Positions 1-9,677 of a stretch of DNA of 64,000 bases are shown in pieces. How positions within the stretch are numbered: the stretch's first letter is position 1; every line of letters begins with the position of its first letter. The position numbers and the translations under genes are program-made. Source of the stretch: Euryarchaeota archaeon UBA438 (GTDB lineage: Archaea; Thermoplasmatota; Poseidoniia; Poseidoniales; Thalassarchaeaceae); NCBI GenBank assembly GCA_002504435.1, contig DAQP01000043.1:30949-94948 (forward strand), read 5' to 3'. The notes under the pieces were generated by a model, which was given only the letters and a program-made list of their open reading frames with translations, was not told where the DNA came from and made no database searches.

Positions 1-570
1 GGAGGAGTCTTGGTTCAGCATGCAGACACCGATGTCTCCATCTTCAAACAATATCCTGTGGAGCGTTCCGCCTTCCGTTGGAGTTGGCCAGGCATCCTCA
101 TACTCCTCGAAGTCATAGAAATCTAACTGGGGCCTGTCTGAGAACCAAAGTTGGTGTGTGGAAATGGCGGTTCCCCTCTGATGAATGTCCGCCAGAGCGG
201 AATTAACTGCATATCTTAGTTCCTCATTCCCCGAATCCTGAGAATTATCTGACCTAATCATGGCAATGAAATAATCCGAAATATCGAACATCTCGCCCAC
301 AGTAATTGTATTCCACTGAGCAATCATTTCTGAGTCTGTCAATAAATGATGAGGGCCGATTACGAAGTCGACCTCACCGTCCCTCAGGGACCTGATAGCA
401 AATTGCATATCCTCAAACTCCATTTCTTGCAAATTTGAATTCTGGGCAACGAAACGAGAGGAGTCTTCGCCCGAAATAGTGCCAATGGAATAGGACGCTT
501 CGCCTGATGCGGGTAGCCATGAACAAGAAAGCAATATCAGGACAATTAGGATGGCGGCAGTCCCTCTCAT
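1..570 (-). CDS. Polar amino-acid ABC transporter substrate-binding protein (C-terminal part outside window)
   Basis: This reverse-strand frame opens at an ATG at 570 and stays open to the window edge, giving 190 residues of an incomplete protein. The N-terminus (MRGTAAILIVLILLSCSWLP) is a secretion signal, and LLSC resembles a lipobox, so the protein is probably a lipid-anchored extracytoplasmic binder. The rest resembles periplasmic binding protein family 3: a DGEVDFVIG stretch followed by a segment ending in YAVNSALADIHQRGT, the late helix typical of glutamine/histidine binders. It is divergent from a permease and ATPase of the matching class, which supports a complete polar amino-acid importer. 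The substrate cannot be read from the sequence. Confidence 0.8.
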   Translation of the reverse strand, partial: MRGTAAILIVLILLSCSWLPASGEASYSIGTISGEDSSRFVAQNSNLQEMEFEDMQFAIRSLRDGEVDFVIGPHHLLTDSEMIAQWNTITVGEMFDISDYFIAMIRSDNSQDSGNEELRYAVNSALADIHQRGTAISTHQLWFSDRPQLDFYDFEEYEDAWPTPTEGGTLHRILFEDGDIGVCMLNQDSS

Positions 571-643
571 GGAGTAATCAGGGGGCGATTTGACTTAGAA
601 TTGGCGGTCCGCCTAGACTATATCCAAGGAAGAATGCCAGAGA
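571..643. promoter_or_regulatory. Divergent promoter region between importer genes
   Basis: This 73-bp spacer lies between the divergently transcribed binding-protein and permease genes. It holds a perfect short palindrome, GGCGGTCCGCC at 603-613, and an AT-rich stretch (ACTATATCC, about 617-625) that could be a TATA-like element for the permease. The palindrome is centrally placed and could be an operator shared by both genes. This is inference from position and symmetry only. Confidence 0.35.
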
Positions 644-2839
644 ATGGGGCTCACCATGTTCGAAGAGGATTCTCGGCTCTCCGATTCAACAAGAATGAGG
701 GGCGCTGCCCACATAATTTCCATTTCAATAGTAATACTCCTATTGACTTCAGTGAATCCAAGCCAGGCCTCTGATTTCAAGAGCAGTTGGGAAGTAGTAG
801 AAAGCGGGACTTCTGAGGATCTCCTTACTGCTACTGAAATTGAAGGCGTAATTTGGGCATTCGGAACAGGGGGTGCGATGCTACACAGTGATGACAATGG
901 AATTACATGGGCTGCCTACGATTCTCCCACTACAAGTGGCATTCTAAACTCGGACTCGGGTTTTGGGTCCTTGCTGGTTTCGGGAGAAAATGGACTTATG
1001 ATGCTCAGGAAGAGCGGCGAAGAGCTTTGGACGGACATCCCCCTTCCCGAAGGATCCATTGTGAATGGAATCTCATTGACCGGGAGTGAAACCGCCGTTG
1101 CCGTGGGAGCCCATGGAACAATATGGAATCTTGAGGGGGGGACGTGGGCGGAAACAAACCTGTCCATAGAAAGTGATCTACTGGGTGTTTCGTTCCTCGA
1201 TGAGAATCTAGGAATTGTGGTTGGCTCAGATGGGACCATCCTATTTTCCGATGATGGGGGAGAAAGTTGGGAGTATCGTGAGGCACCCGAAGGAGCGGGT
1301 GATGCTGAAATCGTCTCGGTGGAGTTCTACAGCCCCACTAGGATTTACGCCATTACGAATGATGGGAGAATTCTAATCTCAATGAGTAACGTAGTGACGG
1401 GGACTGATGTAGGGTACATTTGGACACTCGTAGAATTCGAGAGGCACTATCCCGCAGGATCGAACGAGTATGTCCTTGGTCCGGAGACACTTGACGTCAT
1501 GCTGACTTCGATTGAGGTAGTAACAACGTCGAAGTTTCTGATGACGGGTGAAGGCGGCTACATCTCAATGAGCATCAATGGTGGGACAATTGTTTCTCAG
1601 CAGATTAACCCACTTGGAAACAATAGTGACTTCAACGACATTGTAATGCTGACTGGATTCAATGGCGTTGCAGTTGGCGACGGGGGCAAGATACTGTGGA
1701 CCGAGAATGCTGGTGCAGACGACCAATTAGGATTCGTCGTACCGGAATATGGAAACTTCGGAGTCTTTGTTGATGAGACTAAGGCAATGTTCCTATCAGG
1801 ATTCATCGCGACACTGAAAATAGTCGCATTCGGAATTATCCTGGGATTCCTCCTAGGAGTCACCCTTGCAATGTGCAAAACATCCCCGACATCACTTAGG
1901 TACGTTGTAGAACGTTACGAAGCTAAGTATGTCAGATTGGTTGGGATTCCACTTCTGGCGGGCGGACTGTACCTATTTTATTCGGCCATACCAGGGGCTA
2001 GTAATCTGGGGCTGCAGGGAATTGAGTATGTTTTCCTTCCAGTTGGCGCACCTGTTTCTTTCGCCAAGATACTTCTGGGAATTGCGCTATTGTTCCTAGG
2101 TACACTATTCCTGAGTAATGATGGAAATTTCTCGAAAGTACGGGTTGGACCATTCGCCCTAAATCCTTGGAGGGTCAGACCGTTGAACGCAATAGCAACC
2201 GTTTACACGGACTTCTTCCGTAACACTCCGTTAATTGTCCAGTTCCTATTCATCCATTTCGGCCTTAGGCTGGGAGCCCTTATCCAGGAACCCGGATTGG
2301 AAATTTTTAGCTTCGATAATCTGGAAAATAATCATAACTTCCTGACGGACATTATTGCCACATACGACCATTCTGAAGGCAATTATGGGACGCTGATAGG
2401 TGGAGTACTCTACGACTCAGCATTCATCAGTGCCATATGCGCACTAGGATTCAATTCTGGTGCCTACCAATGCGAAACCATCAGAGGGGCGATTCAGGCA
2501 ATACCTTCGGCCCAGATGGAAGCAGGAAGGAGCATTGGCCTAACATATTTGCAAACTATGCGACGAGTCATCATGCCTCAGGCGATTCGGATCTGCATCC
2601 CTCCGATGGGAAATGAGATGGTGAATCTGGTATTGAACTCGTCCCTTGCCATGATAATTGGATATGCAGAGCTTACTAGGCAGGGCAAGTTGATCGTTGC
2701 GAGTACGTTCCAGTATGCATATGCTTGGGGGATGGTTCTGATATCCTACTTCGTGGTCACATGGACCCTTGCCCTAATACTAAGGTGGCTAGAGGAAAAA
2801 ACTAGGATCCCGGGACTAGGGATTACAGGAGGTGAATGA
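644..2839 (+). CDS. Amino-acid ABC transporter permease with N-terminal YCF48-like beta-propeller
   Basis: The protein has 731 residues, about three times the length of an ordinary HisM/GlnP permease. Residues 22-42 are a hydrophobic signal or first membrane segment. Residues about 45-360 form repeats of the VGxxGTI...SDDGGxSW type, with Asp-box/BNR motifs at 82-89 (SDDNGITW) and 202-209 (SDDGGESW), as in YCF48-like beta-propellers. Residues 382-731 are a polar amino-acid permease: membrane helices near 385-410, 431-449, 470-490 and 680-715, the conserved FFRNTPLIVQF at 524-534, and the EAA loop around 613-650 (RGAIQAIPSAQMEAG) that contacts the ATPase. The propeller should be extracytoplasmic and may bind the substrate protein or the cell surface. 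The next gene starts directly after its stop. Confidence 0.88.
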   Translation: MGLTMFEEDSRLSDSTRMRGAAHIISISIVILLLTSVNPSQASDFKSSWEVVESGTSEDLLTATEIEGVIWAFGTGGAMLHSDDNGITWAAYDSPTTSGILNSDSGFGSLLVSGENGLMMLRKSGEELWTDIPLPEGSIVNGISLTGSETAVAVGAHGTIWNLEGGTWAETNLSIESDLLGVSFLDENLGIVVGSDGTILFSDDGGESWEYREAPEGAGDAEIVSVEFYSPTRIYAITNDGRILISMSNVVTGTDVGYIWTLVEFERHYPAGSNEYVLGPETLDVMLTSIEVVTTSKFLMTGEGGYISMSINGGTIVSQQINPLGNNSDFNDIVMLTGFNGVAVGDGGKILWTENAGADDQLGFVVPEYGNFGVFVDETKAMFLSGFIATLKIVAFGIILGFLLGVTLAMCKTSPTSLRYVVERYEAKYVRLVGIPLLAGGLYLFYSAIPGASNLGLQGIEYVFLPVGAPVSFAKILLGIALLFLGTLFLSNDGNFSKVRVGPFALNPWRVRPLNAIATVYTDFFRNTPLIVQFLFIHFGLRLGALIQEPGLEIFSFDNLENNHNFLTDIIATYDHSEGNYGTLIGGVLYDSAFISAICALGFNSGAYQCETIRGAIQAIPSAQMEAGRSIGLTYLQTMRRVIMPQAIRICIPPMGNEMVNLVLNSSLAMIIGYAELTRQGKLIVASTFQYAYAWGMVLISYFVVTWTLALILRWLEEKTRIPGLGITGGE

Positions 2840-3607
2840 ATGCCAGAAAAGGTACTAGACGTGGAAGATCTGCATATGATTTATGCGGGTGGCGTTCATG
2901 CTGTCAAGGGCATATCATTTGAAGTAAAACAGGGAGAGTCTGTTGCCATAATTGGATCATCCGGAAGTGGTAAGTCGACTGTCCTAAGGTGCATAAATCG
3001 ACTGATAGAACCTACTGACGGCAAGATTTTCTTGAAGGAGGAGCAGGTTAACACCCCTCACACCGATGTAAATGACTTGCGATCCAGGATAGGGATGGTT
3101 TTCCAGTCATTCGAGCTATTTGCGCACCTTAGGGTCCTTGACAATATTACATTGGGCCTGAGACATGTCAAAGGTATGGGCAAGATGGAAGCAGAGGAAG
3201 CAGCAATGTCAGTTCTGGAAAGAGTCGATATGCTCGACAGGATTGATGCATACCCGGGTAACCTTTCCGGCGGGCAGAAGCAGCGTGTTGCTATTGCCAG
3301 GGCCCTTGCCATGAAGCCGGAGGTTCTGCTTTTCGATGAGCCGACCAGCGCCCTTGATCCAGAACTCATAGGTTCGGTTTTGGAGACCATCCGTGGACTT
3401 GCTGACGAAGGAATGACAATGGTCGTAGTGACTCACGAGATTGGCTTTGCCAGGGATGTTGCTGATCGAATTATCTACATGGACCAGGGAGTTGTGGCAG
3501 AAGAGGGGCCTTCCTCCATCATCAACAACCCTCGGACTGAGAGGCTCAAGAAGTTCCTCTCATCCCTTCACGAAGATGAGGTCGTGGAGCAAAATGATGT
3601 CGATTAA
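2840..3607 (+). CDS. Polar amino-acid ABC transporter ATP-binding protein (GlnQ/HisP type)
   Basis: The protein has 255 residues, normal for the family. It shows Walker A (GSSGSGKS, 39-46), the Q-loop (VFQSFELF, about 87-94), the ABC signature (LSGGQKQ, 142-148), Walker B with D-loop (LLFDEPTSALD, about 163-173) and the switch histidine in VVVTHE. It energises uptake through the propeller-permease encoded just upstream. Its ATG follows the permease stop with no gap, and a GGAGGTGA Shine-Dalgarno motif sits inside the end of the permease gene (2829-2836), so the two are cotranscribed. The gene ends 4 bp before the convergent GDH gene. Confidence 0.95.
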   Translation: MPEKVLDVEDLHMIYAGGVHAVKGISFEVKQGESVAIIGSSGSGKSTVLRCINRLIEPTDGKIFLKEEQVNTPHTDVNDLRSRIGMVFQSFELFAHLRVLDNITLGLRHVKGMGKMEAEEAAMSVLERVDMLDRIDAYPGNLSGGQKQRVAIARALAMKPEVLLFDEPTSALDPELIGSVLETIRGLADEGMTMVVVTHEIGFARDVADRIIYMDQGVVAEEGPSSIINNPRTERLKKFLSSLHEDEVVEQNDVD

Positions 3608-3611
3608 TACC

Positions 3612-6408
<2,797 letters not shown>

Positions 6409-6476
6409 ACCGTTCCCTGCGAGCCTCCGAGAGTATGCTTCCCCTTGAATGGCACTCTATCTTGAATTTCAGAAAA

Positions 6477-6540
6477 ATTGTACAATGGAAGTGTAGGTCA
6501 TGCTCATTGTATTTCATATGCATTTCAATTGAGATACAAT
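6477..6540. promoter_or_regulatory. Repeated ATTGTA operator-like half-sites upstream of RHH regulator
   Basis: Three elements share the half-site ATTGTA/TACAAT: the perfect palindrome ATTGTACAAT at 6477-6486, ATTGTAT at 6506-6512 and its exact inverse ATACAAT at 6534-6540. Start-to-start spacings are 29 and 28 bp. They lie in an AT-rich block between the divergent HD-domain and ribbon-helix-helix genes, where an autoregulatory operator would be expected. The last element could also be a TATA-like box. No binding data can be read from sequence. Confidence 0.45.
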
Positions 6541-6598
6541 TAAGACCCCTTGCCTCTCTGTGCGGCTCGGAGGAAGCAAGTTGGCCGGCCACAGCCCA

Positions 6599-6949
6599 AT
6601 GGTCTCGCTCAGGATTCCAGAGGATCACCTCTTGGAATTGGACAGGCTAGTAGGCCTCGACGGGATGAGGAACAGGTCCGATGTAATCCGGTATGCTGTG
6701 AGGCAGTATCTCTCCTCTGAGCATCAAGTTTCGGGAGATAGGGTGCAAGTAGACCTAGGACCTGATTTGAGTGCTAGGATTGGCGACTTCTGCAAATTAC
6801 ACGGAGAGAGCCCGGATGTTGTGCTTAGGCAGGCAGCCAGGGAGCATATCAGGAGAGTCGCGATAGAGGATGCCACGGTTGAGGATCTCCTTTCTGCTCG
6901 AATGGATGCCCTACGTGCAAGGTATGATGACGAATCAAACGCTATATGA
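6599..6949 (+). CDS. Tandem ribbon-helix-helix DNA-binding protein
   Basis: The 116-residue protein reads as two ribbon-helix-helix units in one chain. Unit 1 (residues 1-38) has the strand MVSLRIP, helix EDHLLELDRLVGL, a turn (RNRSD) and helix VIRYAVRQYLS. Unit 2 (about 48-88) has strand RVQVDLG, helix PDLSARIGDFCKLHG, turn ESPD and helix VVLRQAAREHIRR. RHH factors normally dimerise to form the DNA-reading ribbon, so this could be an intramolecular pseudo-dimer. No NikR-type metal domain follows. The ATG at 6599 begins right at the first strand; a GTG at 6560 would add 13 residues. Matching inverted half-sites lie just upstream, suggesting autoregulation. Confidence 0.75.
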   Translation: MVSLRIPEDHLLELDRLVGLDGMRNRSDVIRYAVRQYLSSEHQVSGDRVQVDLGPDLSARIGDFCKLHGESPDVVLRQAAREHIRRVAIEDATVEDLLSARMDALRARYDDESNAI

Positions 6950-6950
6950 G

Positions 6951-7023
6951 GCGAGGGAAAATGTGTGAGGACGGGATGCACAGAACCAACGCGGGGGGGC
7001 GCTCTATGCGCCCTCTCGCACCA
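6951..7023 (+). other. Compact structured element resembling a tRNA end (possible small RNA)
   Basis: The 73-nt segment between the RHH and helicase genes starts with GCGAGGG (6951-6957), which pairs with CTCTCGC (7013-7019, one G-U), and is followed by A and CCA (7020-7023), as in a tRNA acceptor end. Just before the 3' arm is a strong hairpin, GGCGC-TCTAT-GCGCC (6998-7012), in the T-arm position. A weaker hairpin (TGTGT / GCACA) lies near the 5' end. A TTC T-loop, a canonical D-arm and a 7-nt anticodon loop are missing, so this is not a normal tRNA. It may be a structured leader, a terminator or a tRNA-like RNA. Confidence 0.3.
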
Positions 7024-7150
7024 AATTTCGAAGGTCTCTTGGACCGAGCAAGAAAGGCTAGTTCAACGATGAGCGCCGAGGCCTAGATAGTGTCATTCTC
7101 CGTAGTCTGAACCCAATCTTCTTGGTCGTTCTACTGGCAGGGCCCTTTCC

Positions 7151-9172
7151 ATGACCACTTCCGATACCCCGGATCTGGGAGTTTACCATGCTCATGAGAA
7201 GATGAGAGACTCCCAAATCGAGATGATCAGGGACGGAATAGACTCCCTGCAATCGGGGGGAGCCCTGCTGGCTGCAGCGCCCACTGGAATAGGCAAGACT
7301 GCGGCGTCCTTGGCTTCCGCATTGCATGTTGCAAATGATAGGTCCCAAGAGGGTTTGAAGCCGAAGATTGTGTTCATGACAGGTAGGCAATCGCAACATA
7401 GGATCGTTGTTGACACTGTCAAAATGATCAACTCGAGGCTTCCAACGGGAGTTTCGAGAGTCAAATTAGTTGATATCATTGGAAGGGAGGGGATGTGTGA
7501 TGTTATCGACAAATCGACCGGCAAATGCAACTGTGAAAAAGAGTCGACGGAGGAGGGCAGACAGAGAAAAAGAAACAGGATGAAGGACATTATCCTGTCA
7601 GAGCCTCGGCATGTCGAGTGGGGAATAAAGTATGGCAAGCAAGAAAGGGTGTGCTCATGGGCAGCCGCTAGGGCAGCTGCCAGAGATACAGATGTGTTGG
7701 TTTGTGACTATAATCATGTTTTCATCGAGGAAGTCAGAGAAAGCTCACTTCCGGCCATGGGAATAAATCTAAATGAGTCTATATTGATAGTTGATGAAGC
7801 CCATAACCTACCAGATCGAATCAGGAATGGATTAGAAAGAAGGATTACTGATCAGGTATTCAGAAGGGCGCTGAGTGATGTCCAGGAATACAAGGGAAAC
7901 CTGGAGAAAGTTGCCTTGCAGTTAGATACTGGTGAAGCATATGGTTTCGGAGACGCTGTAAAGCTGGAGAAGCAGATTAAGGCCCTCAGAGATGACACTG
8001 TACTGAGAAAATGGTTCGACAGCAAGACCGTGGAAAACGAGGAGTCTGACTGGGATGACCTGCGGATCGAGACAAATGATTTCCTAGATGCCATAGGCAA
8101 CGCCATAGTCGGGCTTGATGATTCGACGAGCGACCAAATCTCAATTATCCGAGAAATGATTGGAAACTTGATGAGGGTGAAAATAGATGATGACGACTCA
8201 CTGGAAGAAGAAGAGCAGAACGATTGCATCAGACTTGCGGAAATGCTGGACGTTTGCATCAAATACAGAAATAGCGATGCCCTTGCATTAGTGTTCGACA
8301 ACATATTGGAAGAGCCCCGGATTTCGAGTCATTTGCTGGATCCGGGAGTTGTAGGTGGCCCCATATTCGAAGAGTGTGCTGGCTCAATTCTGATGTCTGG
8401 AACACTATTTCCCCCAATTATGTATTGCGAAATCCTAGGGATAAACGAGGAAGGATATAGGGGCAAGGAGTACAATTCAGGATTCCCCCCTGAAAATAGA
8501 CATGTGCTAATTGCCAGCGATGTAACGAGCAAGTTCTCGGAGAGAGAGTCGAGTTTCGGGCCCATTAGCCAACACATAACTTCCGTTCTGGAAAAAACTC
8601 CAGGTAACGTTGCAATTTTCGCCCCCAGCTATTCGATGATGGAACGAATTGCTTCAGAGACGGGGTACGTCTTCGGGAGGCATCGCCTGAAGGAGGAAAG
8701 AGGCATGTCCAAGCGCTCAGTTGATGGAATGGTCAATAGGCTACACGAACTTAGGTCGATGGGTAAGAATTCTGTGATTTTCGGAGTATTGAGCGGTAAA
8801 CTGTCAGAAGGGATAGATTACTCTGACAACATCCTTGATGCCGTGGTCTGCATTGGCCTCCCATTACCCCCGCCCAGTGCCAAGCAGGACGCACTGTTTG
8901 GATACTACACTAGCAGGTTCGGGAGATCAAGGGCATGGAAGTATGCAAGTCTGCAGCCGGCTGTAAACAGCGTCCTACAGGCTCTCGGGAGACCCATAAG
9001 AAAGGCGGAAGATAGGGCTATAGTGGTACTTCTCGAGAAGAGGCTCCTGGAAGGCAGGAGCAGGGATTGTATGCCTGGGTCAATGGACTCATTAAGGACA
9101 TCTAGTCCATCTAGAACAGGCAAGCATGTTGAGCGATTCTTCCGGATACCTAAATCAATGGGTTCATCTTAG
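7151..9172 (+). CDS. XPD/DinG-family Fe-S DNA helicase (superfamily 2)
   Basis: The 673-residue protein has helicase motif I (APTGIGKT, 43-50), the DEAH box (VDEAHNL, 214-220), a MSGTLFPP motif III-like segment, and motif VI near the C-terminus (QALGRPIRKAEDRAIV). Between motifs I and II four cysteines (C116, C126, C128, C168) lie where XPD/Rad3 and DinG carry a 4Fe-4S cluster, so an iron-sulfur helicase is expected. Such enzymes unwind 5'-to-3' and act in repair or in resolving unusual DNA structures. The ATG at 7151 follows a 127-bp non-coding stretch after the structured element. The Cys spacing differs slightly from textbook XPD, so it may be a lineage-specific paralogue. Confidence 0.9.
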   Translation: MTTSDTPDLGVYHAHEKMRDSQIEMIRDGIDSLQSGGALLAAAPTGIGKTAASLASALHVANDRSQEGLKPKIVFMTGRQSQHRIVVDTVKMINSRLPTGVSRVKLVDIIGREGMCDVIDKSTGKCNCEKESTEEGRQRKRNRMKDIILSEPRHVEWGIKYGKQERVCSWAAARAAARDTDVLVCDYNHVFIEEVRESSLPAMGINLNESILIVDEAHNLPDRIRNGLERRITDQVFRRALSDVQEYKGNLEKVALQLDTGEAYGFGDAVKLEKQIKALRDDTVLRKWFDSKTVENEESDWDDLRIETNDFLDAIGNAIVGLDDSTSDQISIIREMIGNLMRVKIDDDDSLEEEEQNDCIRLAEMLDVCIKYRNSDALALVFDNILEEPRISSHLLDPGVVGGPIFEECAGSILMSGTLFPPIMYCEILGINEEGYRGKEYNSGFPPENRHVLIASDVTSKFSERESSFGPISQHITSVLEKTPGNVAIFAPSYSMMERIASETGYVFGRHRLKEERGMSKRSVDGMVNRLHELRSMGKNSVIFGVLSGKLSEGIDYSDNILDAVVCIGLPLPPPSAKQDALFGYYTSRFGRSRAWKYASLQPAVNSVLQALGRPIRKAEDRAIVVLLEKRLLEGRSRDCMPGSMDSLRTSSPSRTGKHVERFFRIPKSMGSS

Positions 9173-9197
9173 TCGGGCCATTGGGGGCAACGATAGC

Positions 9198-9677
9198 ATG
9201 ACGTGGAGGAGAGTTGTAATTGCCGACTCAGACGACGGTGCTGTAACTGAAAATGAATTCCGAGGAGTCGGCATGGGCCTCGATGTTACCGCCTCGGAAG
9301 CGCATTCACAGTTTCTCTCTGACCTACCGCACATGTCTGAGGTTTCGAAGTCCCACGAGGAATTCATGGGACAGGTTGGAGACATACCTGAGTCCACCAG
9401 GATGGTGAACAACGACGTCACAACTATTGGCGAGATGGTTGCTGATCTAGGAGGTTCAATAGAGGGCAGCTACATGGAGATTCCAATGCCTTCGGCGAAT
9501 AGAAGGGGGGTCGTCCTCGAAGTCATGGAGGGCGAGTCAGGCACTATAGCTCGAATTATCGCGCCCAGTGGTTTTGGAGGAGTTTTGAGGACGTTCAGAC
9601 TTCCTACTGGGTCATTCATATCGGATGCATCATGGAACGGACACACTTTGGGGTTGTCCCTTGAAGATCATTCCTGA
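9198..9677 (+). CDS. Hypothetical protein downstream of helicase
   Basis: I do not recognise this protein of 159 residues (183 if it starts at the upstream ATG at 9126). The start at 9198 is preferred because it avoids overlap with the helicase and has a GGGGG stretch upstream. It is acidic and probably cytosolic: no signal peptide or membrane helix is visible. The N-terminal half is Asp/Ser-rich and perhaps helical; the C-terminal half (residues about 90-155) has alternating hydrophobics (RRGVVLEVMEGESGTIARII) suggesting a small beta domain. It follows the helicase by 25 bp and is probably cotranscribed. Its end overlaps the end of the convergent giant surface gene by 10 bp. Confidence 0.6.
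   Translation: MTWRRVVIADSDDGAVTENEFRGVGMGLDVTASEAHSQFLSDLPHMSEVSKSHEEFMGQVGDIPESTRMVNNDVTTIGEMVADLGGSIEGSYMEIPMPSANRRGVVLEVMEGESGTIARIIAPSGFGGVLRTFRLPTGSFISDASWNGHTLGLSLEDHS

Noticed and set aside
6951..7023. Ordinary tRNA gene between the RHH and helicase genes
   Set aside because: It has the right length and an acceptor-like stem with CCA, but no TTC T-loop, no D-arm and no 7-nt anticodon loop, so it is listed only as a structured element.
9126..9197. Upstream ATG of the orphan gene after the helicase
   Set aside because: It lies inside the helicase 3' end and would need a 47-bp overlap; the ATG at 9198 has no overlap and a purine-rich lead.
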